Shown one piece after another: positions 1-11,849 of a DNA stretch of 64,000 nucleotides (its first letter is position 1; each line of letters starts with the position of its first letter). A program made the translations under genes and the position numbers. Source of the stretch: Polytrichum commune (Eukaryota; Streptophyta; Polytrichopsida; Polytrichales; Polytrichaceae). Location: contig OX485807.1 of the NCBI GenBank assembly GCA_950295325.1, positions 39,028,440 to 39,092,439 of the forward strand. The letters are read 5' to 3'. The notes beneath the pieces are model-generated. The model saw only the letters and a program-made list of their open reading frames with translations, had not been told where the DNA came from and made no database searches.

Positions 1-13
1 TAGACTCGCTCGC

Positions 14-125
14 TGCCTTCCCCCTCCTTAAAATGTATCTTTTGTGGTAGTATTTCACGTCGACTCCCCTCCAAAGTGGTGTATTATTTGCATGCGTTCA
101 ATTTCCTTTGAGGACGTGGCTCCTT
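14..125. repeat. diverged direct repeat, left copy
   Basis: This stretch is similar to 1721-1855: both have a Ctaaaatgtatc(t/g)ttt(g)t core, then ctccaaagtgg, then a (ga)cgacgtgg segment in the same order. The two copies flank MITE B (789-1318) and MITE A (1453-1687). They look like an old segmental duplication or two copies of an unnamed repeat. No coding potential was seen. Confidence 0.45.
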
Positions 126-788
126 TGGGCTCTCATGGATAATTTATTGGCTCCCGTCCTATGGGGATGAGACTTTAGTGATGGTATCTAAAATAAGCCT
201 AAAGTTTCGCCTCTATCCTTAAAGAGTTGAGTGCAGTTCACTCAAGTACAAGCCATGCTCTGACTCTACATAAAAAGCAAAAACTATCTTATTGCCTCAA
301 ACACTACACATACTAGGTACCTGAAAACTCACAATTAAAGATGCAACTATACCATAACTTTGCGGTTTTAAGTGTGCATAACACATTATTGTTTATACGC
401 AAGACAATACTAGTACAGAGCACTCTTGCATCTAGTTGCTTGTTTTTTTTGTATTCAAACAAACCGCCAAGTCAATTTCTAAGCAATTGAAACCAGCCGC
501 ACATGAGGGACCCCATAATCCGGGTCCTTGAGGAAAATGTGAGATTCAATGCGTTTAGGAGGGTCTTTGTCCCTCCAACAGACAACCGAGTTTCTCCTAT
601 ACTCAAACTATCTTTGATCTTCCTCCTACACACAAAGTAGTGTCAAGCTCATCAAGAACACCTTCATGTGCTACTTCCATGACCTTGCCGTAAGCTGCCC
701 AAGGCCTGTTGTCATTCAAGCTTTAATTATAATCAATCAAACGCATCCCAAATAACTTAAAAAGCCTTGTAGATTTGCCACTTGTGCC

Positions 789-1318
789 CCCGGGGTGGCA
801 ACTAGTGCAAAATAATTTGTAACAGATTATCCATCCATATTATCCTTGTACATTCATACCAAAGAATGATCTTACGGAACTTAGAATGGAGTGGTGTAGT
901 GCACATTGAGACCGTCCATAATATGTAATAATTTTTTGATTTGAACATGTCTATGTATCATAATACATCAATAATTTGAAAATATTGTGGACTTTCTCTT
1001 GGACAAGGGGGGGGGCTCGTCCATAATTTGGTCTCCATCAGACCTAATTATAATTTAGATAATCTACAAAAAAAATTGAAGATAATCTAGATTATTTGGG
1101 CTTTTAAGCCCTAACCCTAACTCTCTTCCCAACTTCTCTCGGTGGCTTCTCTCCCACCTCTCTTTTGAAACTCTTGAATCCAAATAATTTGAAACATAAT
1201 CTAGATTATATGTACAATTATGCGTATATAATCTGAATTATATGTACACTTATGTGTACATAATCTATGCCTTCTGTACGAGCCCCCTATTATTATTTGT
1301 TTGAGTTGCCACCCCGGG
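789..1318. mobile_element. hAT-like MITE, family B, copy 1
   Basis: The element starts and ends with perfect 15-bp inverted repeats (CCCGGGGTGGCAACT). It is flanked by an exact 8-bp direct duplication, CTTGTGCC, at 781-788 and 1319-1326. An 8-bp target duplication together with a GGGGTGGCAA-type terminus is typical of hAT-superfamily elements. At 530 bp with no ORF it is non-autonomous. The interior has a CCCTAACCCTAA telobox-like stretch near 1112 and a G-run near 1007. A second copy lies at 13463-13968. Confidence 0.9.
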
Positions 1319-1452
1319 CTTGTGCCTTGCTAAACACCACAAGATCGACACGCTCGTGGATCATAAGAGTCTGAGTCGTAGAGAGCCAATTCATCCCAAA
1401 ATGAAGTTTCCGGTTAAACCCTGATGTCATTCACCGTACGAAGGAGCCGGTG

Positions 1453-1687
1453 CTATGTCCACGAAGAACCGGCAGTTAGTTACAGATGAACAAGTCGAGT
1501 GTGAAAAACAACCGGTTGAAGTTTATCAAGACTTCGGGAGAGTTACCGACCACTTTAGAAGAATCTTATGGAATATACCTCAAATTAATACAGAAAAACG
1601 GAAGGACGCCATCAACACATAACCGGCTGGACTTGCAAACACATGGATCTCCACCGACTATGCCCAAATTTCTCTCCCCGATCACTG
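1453..1687 (+). mobile_element. hAT-like MITE, family A, copy 1
   Basis: This is a 235-bp copy of the commonest short element in the window. The family has termini of the form CAGTGATCGGGGAGA and an interior rich in AACCGGTT-like palindromes. The left terminus is mutated (CTATGTCCACGAAGA); the right terminus is well preserved. Flanking 8-mers AGCCGGTG (1445-1452) and AGCCAGTG (1688-1695) match at 7 of 8 positions, as expected for an ageing 8-bp hAT target duplication. An overlapping short open frame is not a gene. Confidence 0.85.
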
Positions 1688-1720
1688 AGCCAGTGTGATT
1701 CATCGGCCATTTTGTCACTA

Positions 1721-1855
1721 CTTTTCCCATCCCTAAAATGTATCGTTTGTTGTATTTTGTGTCCTCTAGTTCGATTCTCCAAAGTGGGCCGTAGTATTAT
1801 TATTATTGCAGGCGTTTAATAATAGGCTTCCTTTCTTCGATGACGACGTGGCGCT
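1721..1855. repeat. diverged direct repeat, right copy
   Basis: Partner of the repeat at 14-125, in the same order and orientation with scattered differences. It contains a short (att)n expansion near 1797. Confidence 0.45.
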
Positions 1856-2196
1856 CGCGGACCATGCACTCTGGCGCCACTTAAAATCTGGTCATATCCC
1901 AAGTGACAGGATCCGCTGCTTATCTTACCACTACTGTGACTGCTGTGAGCAAGCGAAAGGATAGGATCGTGTTATAATAAACTCGATATTGATGGAACAG
2001 AGAATCCTCCTCTACGTAAGCTTTGGAACTCTAACTCCTAAGTAGCAGATAGATCGATCAATAGATAGACAGATCAGTTTATTGGATTCCTGATGAAATA
2101 CGTACTCGGCCAGTGTTGGGGTTCGGGGGAATCAGCGACCTTAGCAGAAACTAAACCAATTTGAGACTCAGTACGTAACATTCTTTAACCCATGCC

Positions 2197-3468
2197 CAGA
2201 GTTATGTGAGCCGTATAAGGTAGTCGAGTTTACTAGAGTTTACTCTTGGAGGTTTGGCCTCTTCTGATGTGCAATAAACCCCCAAAAAATCATTCTTGTA
2301 CGAATCTAATGTCATAAGAATCAGATTAAGGTGACTAAATTCTGAATTATGATTCATAACATTACTCTATTGGGGTCCCGCGAATCCAACACGAAGGTCC
2401 TCTGGCAAGCTGTCCCATGTGGTTGGGTGACCAAAAGAAACAGAGTTATGTGAGCCATATAAGGAAGACGGGTTTACTAGAGTTACTCTTCAAGGTTTGG
2501 CCTCTTTTGATGTGCAATAAACCCCACTAAAAAAAAAAGCATTCTTATACGATCCCAATGCTATAGGAATCAAATTAAGGTGACTAAATTTTGAATTACG
2601 ATTCATAACATTACTCTATGGTGGAAGCTATTGGGGTCCTGTGAATCCAACACGGAGGTCCTCTGGCAAGTTGTCCCATGTGGTTGGGTGACCAAAAGAA
2701 ACAGAGTTATGTGAGCCATATAAGGAAGACGAGTTTACTAGAGTTACTCTTGGAGGTTTGGCCTCTTCTGATGTGCAATAAACCTCACTAAAAAAAAACA
2801 TTCTTATACGAATCCAATGTCATAAGAATCAGATTAAGGTGACTAAATTCTTGATTATGATCCATAACATTACTCTATGGTGGAAGCTATTGGGGTCACG
2901 CGAATCCAACACGGAGGTCCTCTGGCAAGCTATCCCATGTGGTTGGGTGACCAAAAGAAACAGAGTTATGTGAGCCATATATATAGACGAGTTTACTAGA
3001 GTTTACTCTTGGAGGTTTGGCCTCTTTTGATGTGCAATAAACCCCCAAAAAAATCCTTATACGAATTCAATGTCATAAGAATCATATTAAGGTGACTAAA
3101 TTATAAATTATGACCCATAACATTACTCTATGGTGGAAGCTATTGGGGTCCTGCGAATCCAACACGGAGGTCCTCTGGCAACCTGTCCCATGTGGTCGGG
3201 TGACCAAAAGAAACAAAGGTATGTGAGCCATATAAGGAAGACGAGTTTACTAGAGTTACTCTTGGAGGTTTGGCCTCTTCTGTTGTGCAATAAACCCCCA
3301 AAAATACATCCTTATACGAATTCAATGTCATAAGAATCATATTAAGGTGACTAAATTCTAAATTATGATCCATAACATTACTCTATGGTGGAAGCTATTG
3401 GGGTCCCGCGAATCCAACACGGAGGTCCTCTGGCAAGCTATCCCATGTGGTCGGGTGACCAAAAGAAA
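2197..3468. repeat. tandem array, five units of 244-261 bp
   Basis: The anchor cagagttatgtgagcc recurs at 2197, 2441, 2702, 2961 and (as caaaggtatgtgagcc) 3214. The array stops at 3469, where the next anchor degenerates to caagttgtg. Each unit carries a gagtttactagagt segment, an oligo-A variable spot, and a block reading cattactctatggtggaagc then attggggtcc. Differences are point changes and small indels, so the array is moderately old. The short frames in it recur once per unit and are not genes. Confidence 0.93.
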
Positions 3469-4199
3469 CAAGTTGTGGGGGCATGCCAGCCGGTAGTGGT
3501 TGGTTGGCACTAATTTTTTATTGTTAAAACATTGTACCACTCTGGTACCCAAACCCCTTCACCTTTGCAAAGTCAACAATAGTCATATTGAGCACCACTC
3601 ATTTTGCAAGGGGCGCCAAACATAAGTGGGACATTATTCCCTTGAGATTCTCAAGATTCTTGACATTAGGGGTGTAACATCCTAGTGTTGAGTGATGTTA
3701 TGTGTGATTGGAAAAAAGGTGGCCGAAATCTTAGTGCCATGGCAAGGTCCCCTTGAAAAATGGCGTCTCTTTTATATAGAGAGGTTGAGGGAACTTGAGA
3801 CCTAGCAATGTTATGCCGAAAGAGGACATGTACATCCTCCTAAATAATGCTCTATAACCTTTTAAAGAAAAAAGAAAAAAGAAAAAGGGAAAATGGAAAA
3901 ACCATGTAGGATTGATGTGGAAGCAAATTTGTTTCTAAGGTAGAAGACGCACCATTTACTTTGTGATCAATTTAAAATGCATTCTTTGTTTCTATCACAT
4001 ATTGCCTACTAGAGATAAGATGCAGCTTTACTTATTTGTTCAAAAATATTTATATCTCAACGGTAAAAATAAATAGGTTTGTCTCTTTCGAATTGCATTA
4101 AGAGTGTGATAACCAACCTCGGGTAGGCCACTCTATAGGATTTTTGTGCATCACATGCGGCTGAGGGCTACTTACCTCCATGGCATGATTGATTATACC
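3469..4199. other. intergenic, nothing recognised
   Basis: AT-rich sequence after the tandem array. It includes an A-rich (aaaaag)n stretch around 3865-3900. No ORF, RNA gene or bounded element was seen. Confidence 0.5.
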
Positions 4200-4700
4200 A
4201 TGGTCAAAAATGAATATACCATAAGATATGGCTATGCGTTGTAACCATCCTCTACATATCCACTAACATGATGTTGCATCATTGAGAATCCTCTTCAAAT
4301 GGGTTATATTACTTGCATCATATTGGATGGCAATTGGACACAATTAGAACCCATAGTTGGGCAACATGTGTTGATTATCAGGCATACACTACAAACACAT
4401 GAATCTTGGAAAATTGTCCTACATCACTAGAAAATTCGTAATTGGACCACATGGGTTGATTTACATATCATTCTCACTAGCACCCATTTATTGTCTAGGG
4501 CTCGCATGTTGGTATTGATGAATGATATGAGGAGGAATTGAGCTAAGCGAGATATGAAGATTGCACATGATATGGCTTTGGGTTATAATTATAACCATCC
4601 TTCTCATATCCACTAGAACAATGCCACATCATTGAGATTCCTTCACACATCATATTCTATTACTTGCATCAAATCGGTGTGCCCATTGATACCAGTGTAT
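4200..4700. repeat. two diverged direct copies of a ~130-bp repeat
   Basis: The segment at about 4210-4335 (gatatggctatg, then aaccatcctctacatatccacta, then attacttgcatca) recurs in the same order at about 4565-4690. The spacing is about 355 bp. Divergence is high and no termini are clear. Confidence 0.6.
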
Positions 4701-4899
4701 GCTCATTCATATTGTTGTAGGAGATAGAGTGGTGATCACGGTCACGAATTATATGGAAATAATTAGATGTAATGTGACATTTATCTTGAAGTGTACTAAT
4801 AATAGCACATTTGAATAATTGCATTGATTTCTTTAATGGAAAAATTGGCGCATTAAAACTTGCTTTTCAACAAACAAACAAAAAAAGTTTCGAGGTAGA

Positions 4900-5370
4900 T
4901 AATACGCAAAATTTCGCCACACAACGTTTCAAACTTTGGCCAATTGTCAAAATAACTATAGTTGATTAGATTTTTTTTTCAAAATGTTTCAGGGAACAAC
5001 TATAGTAATAAAATAAAAATCCGAGTATTATTACATATTCGAAGAAGTTCGCCTCTTGATTTGCTTCAGTTGAGGGTCTTTAATATACTTGGGCCACTGA
5101 GAATCATCAAGAAACGCCTTTATACAATCACTCACCGCAGTGGGCTCCGAAACAACCTCCATGTACATCACCAACACAAATAACACACTAATGACCAGAA
5201 TTCCGTGAACATGTTGCACTCAACTTTTAGTTAACTAAATATAACTATAATTACCTAGACTTTTTTGACAGACCGAATTTCAAAACAACTATGGGTAACT
5301 GCATTTTTTGGCAAATCAAATTGCGAACAACTATAGTTACAAAAGGCACCTAGTGAGCTAATAGTTGAAT
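4900..5370 (-). other. AACTATAGTT-flanked segment with a short secreted-like frame
   Basis: The minus strand between 5219 and 5031 has a 62-codon frame. It begins with a hydrophobic run (ILVISVLFVLVMYM), then EVVSEPTAVSDC, and ends KQIKRRTSSNM. It has no in-frame ATG before the hydrophobic part, because a TGA precedes a GTG, so it could only be an internal exon or a fragment. The block is bordered by recurrent ACTATAGTT motifs (about 4953, 4998, 5325), like a transposon that has captured a piece of gene. No family is recognised. Confidence 0.2.
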
Positions 5371-6690
5371 TAGTTGTCCAAGGTCTGCAAATCGTCTACA
5401 CTGATTGGTACCATTGGGGTCTCGCGCCCCTCGTGCACTGTCCTTTTGGCATTCTTGACAATATTTTACATTTCATGCATCATTTGGCAGAGAATCCTTC
5501 AAATTTGCTCAAACTGTCTCCTCAAATTGGACGTGTCTTAATTTCTACCTGGGCACAATACGTGTCTAGTACTTGCTGTAATTTTCTCGCTTGGTCATTA
5601 TTGTTTGAACCTCGGAGTCACAAATTTGTATTACCAAATTGTATATTGATAAATTATCAACTTCAAATAATGAAACTCAACCCCGTGCAAACTGTTGCAA
5701 TGCATTGTCATGTAATCCGAATTGCAATCTTCCATGGCAATATTTCAGTACAGAAATGTTGGGATGCAAATTATACCAAACTTTGTTTCAATAATCGGCA
5801 TGGATTTCATGTAGTAGACTCCAGCCATGTGGTTTGGAACTCGGGCCATGACTTGAAGGAAAGAAGAAAGCTTGCATTATTCCTTACAAAAACAAGAGTA
5901 GTTTCTTCAAGGGCAGTAAAGAAAAGGATCACATCACAGGCAATCTGAAGAATTTTGGAGGGAAGACACTTGCGGCTTATTAATGCAAAACCCCAATATA
6001 CCCTCTGGAGAGGGTTCATAAATTTTGTTATTTCACATTACTCTGGGATGTACATTTCGAAGTACCTTGTCCAATTAATGTCCATGTGCAAAATAACAAT
6101 TACCGCGCTATTATTGAGAACAAGCACTTTAGGGTTATGGTCATGATGATATACTCGCATACCTAGAGCGTTCGATTGATCAATGGCACCTTTTGAGGTA
6201 ACTCTCTCAATCTTGTACATCGTTTGAGCTCAGAACATTGAGCAGAAACAAGGTCACATGATCATTGTAAACATTCGTTGTAGGATCTGCGACCAATTTT
6301 TAATTTTATTTTGTCACGAGTCATAAGAAGCAACTCTGCAAAAGCAAGTGACAGTGTTCAGTCAATTGGCGATTCTCAGTCAAAAGCACATGTTCAAATT
6401 GCTCACTTCAGTATGCACAGAGACTCGCCTCGAGCATGCTGGACAACGAGTACGCGTTAAACCTCCGGCGTGAGAAGGATTGGTGACTCCAGAAGGATTT
6501 ATGGAAGCCAGGTTAAGCTTCTCCGTCTTACGAGCTAACAATCGTCCTGACGTCGCCACACCTGTATCATTTTAAAGAAAAAACCAACGAGGGAGATCGG
6601 TGCATGCTAATGATTTCTCATCACGATAGAAAATCACAGAGGATGTGCCGCGGCGTACACACCAAAGCGCAACGAACAAACCTCAACATC
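5371..6690. other. intergenic, weak open frames only
   Basis: The longest frame here (5433-5948, plus) starts at GTG, has no family features, and has Cys/His/Phe-rich composition typical of AT-rich noncoding translation. A minus frame over 5807-6019 is equally unremarkable. No bounded repeat was found. Confidence 0.4.
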
Positions 6691-6694
6691 CTAG

Positions 6695-6974
6695 CTGCAC
6701 ACGCCCAAGCTGCCTGCACCAGACGACAAGGACCAAAAACTTCTACCAAAAACTCTCAAGACATCGGCACACCATAGCAAGCACAAGAATTGCATGGACA
6801 AAATAGGCGACACCGCAAAAGAGACATCAGGGCAAGGAGAAGAATTAGATCTCAATTCGACCATACTCGCCATAGCTTCACAATTTGTGCATCGCATGGA
6901 GCAAACTCTCCAGCAGACAAGGAGTCCTTTGGCGAGGGTGGAGGCGGAGGTGGAACCAAAGCTGACAAGAGAAG
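6695..6974 (+). CDS. possible isolated exon, unknown function
   Basis: An open frame runs from just after a TAG at 6692-6694. It contains an ATG at 6794 (MDKIGDTAKETSGQGEELDL) and a Gln/Glu-rich helical segment (ASQFVHRMEQTLQQTRSPL). It meets a plausible splice donor, gagaag|gtaggg, at about 6974-6975. Local GC is higher than in the surroundings. No family is recognised. It could be a first exon, a LINE ORF1/gag-like remnant, or chance. No partner exon could be found downstream. Confidence 0.22.
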
Positions 6975-7439
6975 GTAGGGTTTTGGCCAATGGATGAACT
7001 CATCCATCATCCATGACAATATTTGTCCACTTATTCATCAGAAGTGACATCCATAAAGTTATCATATGACACTAACTATCATATTTAATGTAGTCTAAAA
7101 CATGAATGTCTTTTTGAGTCATAAATAAGCAAATTTTAAGTTCACAAGGGGCATTTGTGATATTAATCTAAAGGCCAAGATGGTGATTGACTAGGTTCTA
7201 GGGTAAAGCTAGCCTTGTGTATGAATTTTGGACACAACGAAATTGTATACAAGCACTTTTATCAACGAACCCTATGATAGAAATGGCAACATTGGTCTTG
7301 GATTTAAACTACATTTCTTATCGTAGACACGTTTTAGTTGCATGCACATTGTGGTACTTGTGAGAAATAATACACATCTATGATGATTATTTAATCACAT
7401 TGCGTCCATTTGTTGCCACTATGCACCACGAGGAGGTGA

Positions 7440-7640
7440 CTATTGAAATTTTAGAAACCACGTGAGATAAAAAAATAGGGTCAATTTAATTCATCGAGGG
7501 TAAATTTTACAAATTTGTTAGATCTACCATAGCATTGGAAATATGTCCTCTACATAATTATTTGTAAAATAGGGTGGTGAATAATTCCTCCATTTTAGTA
7601 ATCAGTAGAAAAAAAATAAGGTATTAGATATTGGATCCCC
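7440..7640. repeat. decayed family F-related element
   Basis: The order acgtgagataaaaaaatagggtc, then aattcat, then gtaaattttacaaa parallels the left half of the family F MITEs at 52194 and 53938. A GGATCCCCCC remnant lies near 7635. The ends cannot be fixed. Confidence 0.4.
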
Positions 7641-9379
7641 CCAAATGTGTGTAGTAGGATCAATAGAATAATTATGGGTTTGACTACTTGGATGAAGAAT
7701 TGTGTAAATTTTGTCCAAATTTGAATGAAACGCGTTAGTATGGAGGGAACTGTTGTGGATTTTGTTGGGGGAAGGAATGTTGTGACTTCTCAATGGCCCT
7801 TGGCTTGCTTAGGGTTGGGCAAGCACAGTGGCGTGAAGGCGGTGAAGCGTTCGGGTAGGAGGTCTTGCGTTGGTGAAGTGTGGCACATAGGCGGTAGGTA
7901 AGAGACATTTTTTGGAGTTTTTTTCTTTGCTTCATAACGTTCACACAAGGTGTTTCATGAGAACCAAAGATTCAGCTTGCTCCGCTTGCATGCGGTAAGA
8001 ATTGATTTCAAACTCCAACTCCTTGATTTTTCCCTTCCACTGTCTGTTTTTTGACGACATGCTATTGATTTCCAACGCCCTCCTAAATGTGAGATATAGA
8101 AAGATGAAGAGTTACAAAACCTGAATGTGAGCGTAAAAAGATGATATGTTTTCCAGGTTATTATGTACTTGTATCTTATTCTTTGAGACATCTACCTCAA
8201 GTGGGATCTTCTGATGTCGCTACCAATAGTTGTAAAAATGTGTACGTTTTTATGAGATGTATCATTCGGATTTTATATAACATATGGTTTCGTAGTCAGA
8301 GGACGAGGTCCTACTGGAGATTGCAGTGTCATTCCATGAGAGGCCAATTTTGTCATCGAACTGGAACTAATGTCGTGGAAACTAGGAGAGTACTCAGATG
8401 AAAAAGAGATTAAGAAAAATTCGTGAGGTTGGAATTGGGTTCTAGAAAGGCCGATATTGGGATCATCTCGGAAATATGAGCCAATTTTTTTCATATGATC
8501 ATTTTCATACCTAGAATTATAGGTTTCTTTCGAAGATTTCAAACATAAAATTACAAACTCCATTATGTAATCATAGTAATGCTAGTAGTGTCCAATATGC
8601 CAACATTCTATTGATTATATTTTTGCTACAACAATCTTTTGTAGATGATCGATGATGCGCTACAATATTTGACAACGTCACCGTGGTAGACGTAGAGGAT
8701 TGCGCTTTGCCTTGCACTCTGCCTTGGAGGAAGACTTGGTGGAGTGGTTGGAGACTTCAAAGGTTACCCGCCTCATGCCATCAATTAGTTTTAGTTATTC
8801 GTCATCATCGGTGTTAAGCAAATCTCTCCAAAATTTTTAGTCTTATCATGACATTGTAAAAGATATTGACATGTATTGGAGGGTGCATAGTTATATCCTA
8901 ACCCTTCACATTGTAAATATTTGGTATAAGGTTGAATGTGTTTGTGAACACAATTGAAGTAAATGTTTTCAATTTGTGTATTTAACTTTCTTTCATTTGA
9001 ATGCAATCTTTTATTTTTGGAGTACATAGTTGTGCAAAAAATCATGTTTTGTGATAATTGATTGTGTTCTTGTTTTGTTCTATCCATTTTTACAACTTGT
9101 CTTTGTTAGGTTGTACATTTTATTATCTCCATGTTTATTGGTAACCTTTTAAATAATATCCAAGTGTTATTGATTGTGTTTTGAACGGCATTTTGAACGG
9201 TTTAGCATTGATAAAACTAACTGAAACCGATTAAATGACAAGATGGATGCTATGGAACGTTTGTTGCTCACATAGTCAACTTTGCAATGCTATAGTATTC
9301 CGTCTACTATTTGGTACTTGTATAATTTATAAAAAAAATATGATGCCAAAAATTAGCCTTTCTAAACAATTACAAATAA
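7641..9379. other. intergenic, nothing recognised
   Basis: AT-rich sequence. Short frames on both strands (for example 8141-8401 plus and 8791-9087 minus) have no family features. Composition and codon pattern give no support for exons. Confidence 0.4.
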
Positions 9380-9522
9380 ATATAGGGTGTTAAAAAATAT
9401 GTCAAAGTAGCTTTATATCTACATATAGGGAGGGAAAAAATATTGAGAGGTGCATAAATATCCCCCCATTAAAAACCCCATTATCGCACGTGGTTACAAA
9501 ATGTAAGGAGGTGTGATCCCCC
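9380..9522. mobile_element. decayed family F MITE, right half
   Basis: The block taaatatccccccattaaa, then cgcacgtgg, then gtgtgatccccccgtg matches the right end of the intact family F copies: taaatagcccccc, gcacgtgtatgc, gtgaaccccccgag. The left end is not preserved. Confidence 0.6.
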
Positions 9523-10107
9523 CGTGCTATGCACTCACACATTCATTTTCTACCACCACAATTTTACCACCAAGATGGCCAGTGACAATAGGGTTTCGCC
9601 CAATCTCAAGATCCCAACCCTTGATGTCATCAAATCTCCAACTACGAATCATGAGGGATACATGTTCACAACACCTACCATCAAGGAGGGTCAAAACGTT
9701 GATTCCTACATAAAGCATGGAGATTACTATCTCTAGCAACTTGAATAGCTAAGGAGGGGGTCAAAGGCCCTAAATTAGTATACTAAAATTAATCTATTAC
9801 GAATCAACAAGAAAACTATAAGAATATATTTTCGATACACCCATGATGATGCATGTTGGGAAATGAATCCAACCGCGGGGACTACATCTAACAGCTGACA
9901 ATCACTAGGCAGTGCCCGTGACCCTAACCCCTCGTTCGTCCACCTACACCTACCTAACCAAACCATCCCATTTCCGCTCTCCAGTAACCACCTCAACTTT
10001 CGTTTCTGTAATGAAAAATATAGGTTGACTATCATAACATTACTAAGAGGGGCAAGGCACACCCGTCCGAAAAGGGGAAGGTCTAACCCTGCACCGGATC
10101 TCCAACC

Positions 10108-10445
10108 AACATTACAAGCCTAGATCCTTGGGAAACGTGAAGTGGCACCCTATACAAGCAGGCATCCGGTGCCCACCTGCACATGGAACCCTGCTAGCGC
10201 TACTCAACAACTCTAAATACATACAAATAAGCATACTTCACCGGCACGACAACCCGCATATCATGGATGACAGGATGACACCACTTCACTATTCCATGAT
10301 GAACAATACTCATACTGAGCTTGGGTTGCTTTTTGTAAGAGTGGCCCGACATAAAAAGGGCATTATACTCCACAAAATCCCCAGCCCCAAGGTGCAGACA
10401 GTGCTTGAGTCCTCGTAACTTTCTTAGCACGGCTTTGTGCCATTA
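10108..10445 (+). repeat. direct repeat, unit 1 (~338 bp)
   Basis: It begins aacattacaagcctagatcc and ends tttgtgccatta. The next unit starts immediately at 10446 with high identity. There is a clear tandem pair and no gene. An open frame across it (10128-10418) recurs in unit 2 with stops and is a by-product. Confidence 0.9.
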
Positions 10446-10790
10446 AACATTACAAGCCTAGATCCCTGGGAAACGTGAAGTGTCACCCTACACAAGCAGG
10501 CAACCGGTGCCCACCTGCACATGGAACCCTGCTAGCACTACTCAACAACTCTAAATACATGCAAATAAGCATACTTCACCGGCACGACAACCCGCATATC
10601 GTGGGTGACAGGACGACGCCGCTTCACTCTTCCATGATGAACAATACTCAGGCTGAACTTGGGTTGCTTTTGTAGGAGTGGCCCGACATAAAAAGGGCAT
10701 TATACTCCACAAAATTCCCAGCCCCAAGGTGCAGCAGACAGTGCTCGAGTCCTCGTAACTTTCTAGCACAGCTTTGTGCCATTAAAAAAA
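10446..10790 (+). repeat. direct repeat, unit 2, with A-run end
   Basis: Second copy of the 338-bp unit, ending tttgtgccattaaaaaaa. An A-run at the outer end of a head-to-tail pair suggests a retroposon dimer or the 3' end of a non-LTR element, but no protein relic is visible. Differences from unit 1 include loss of one T in a T-run and a cag duplication near 10733. Confidence 0.85.
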
Positions 10791-11589
10791 GTTCCAAGTT
10801 TATCTCCGCTCCGATTTTCACTCCATTATTTTGTTGCTGTTATTGAAAGGGGGTGGCCTTCATGTATGGTTGAGATCGAGTCCACGTCGAGGCTCCTCCG
10901 TAAATTTGTACCTTTCGGTAACTTTAGTTCCCAGTCTATCTATCCAACCCATTAATTGCATTCATAAATGACGATGACTTGAGAGCGGTTTTTAGAGTAT
11001 TGCTAAGTTACATCATTTGTCGTGTGCTTCTAGCTAGCTCAGTCCAGGGTCAGGGCTGGCAGGCGGGTCCTGGAGAAATACTTAGAAAATTTCGCCTGCT
11101 TCGTGTATGTAACAACCTACGATGATTTCGACGTTCGCCATCGTATTAAATGCTAAAAGAACGGCACGGGTGATGATCGAAACTTGAGAGTCTTCATGTA
11201 ACAATGATTCAACATTGTTTGTCATGGTATGGGGTATCATTGCGTCTCCATGCCAAAATGATTCACGAAACGGCCGTTTTTCTTACTGATTATATCGATC
11301 TTAAATGCTTCCCCGTACACCCTAAGGCACACCTAATCGGTTCAAGAGCTACTATGTGATATATAAAACGAGAGTCATTATGGTGCCACAACTTCTTCTT
11401 GTTGCAGCCGGTAGTTGTAAAAGTAGTGAATCATCATTCATAAGTTATTGGGTGCTAGGTATGGTCCCACTTATCAAAGAGGGATACCTATAAATTCTCT
11501 TTATAAGACAATCAACCCCAACACATATTATACAATTCGTTGAATTCACATATTATCATGATATTTTTCTCACCGCTGCATAAAATGCA
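10791..11589. other. intergenic, nothing recognised
   Basis: Contains a short CTAGCTAGCTC stretch and no frame with family features. Confidence 0.4.
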
Positions 11590-11815
11590 AAGGTCACTAA
11601 ATATAACCTGCTAATGCAAATGCTTAAAAACGCAAGCTGGCAAGTCAACTCCCTCATCAGCATCACAATGGGTATTTGAGGGGCCATCCATAACCGGTCA
11701 ATCCAAGAATTAGAACGTGTTCGATATTCAAGAACGAAGTCAAAGCATTCATGAAATGAATACACCAAATTGCAATCAAATACTTCACATACTTAAAATT
11801 AAACAAAAGAAAACA
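11590..11815 (+). pseudogene. LINE ORF2 C-terminal fragment
   Basis: Plus-strand translation gives the signature of the LINE family in this window: INSLISITMGI, a stop, then GAIHNRSIQELERV. After a frameshift it continues IHQIAIKYFTYLKLNKRK. The same order (PL(I/L)xIT(M/V)GVRGAIH then HQIAIKYL) appears at 46999-47220 and 17240-17470. It has stops and a frameshift and is dead. Confidence 0.8.
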
Positions 11816-11849
11816 TGACGTTAAACATGCTCCAGTCCACCTCTCTTAG

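Noticed and set aside
1100-1140. interstitial telomere or chromosome end
   Set aside because: Only two CCCTAA units occur, inside a MITE that has the same sequence at its second copy.
3130-3552. overlapping frames in the tandem array
   Set aside because: They repeat with the array unit and are broken by unit-to-unit indels.
5433-5948. 171-codon plus-strand frame
   Set aside because: It starts at GTG, has no family motif, and its composition is like translated AT-rich noncoding DNA. No splice signals or neighbours support it.
10128-10418. 96-codon frame in the 338-bp direct repeat
   Set aside because: The sister unit has a changed frame and the start and stop are not kept, so no coding constraint.
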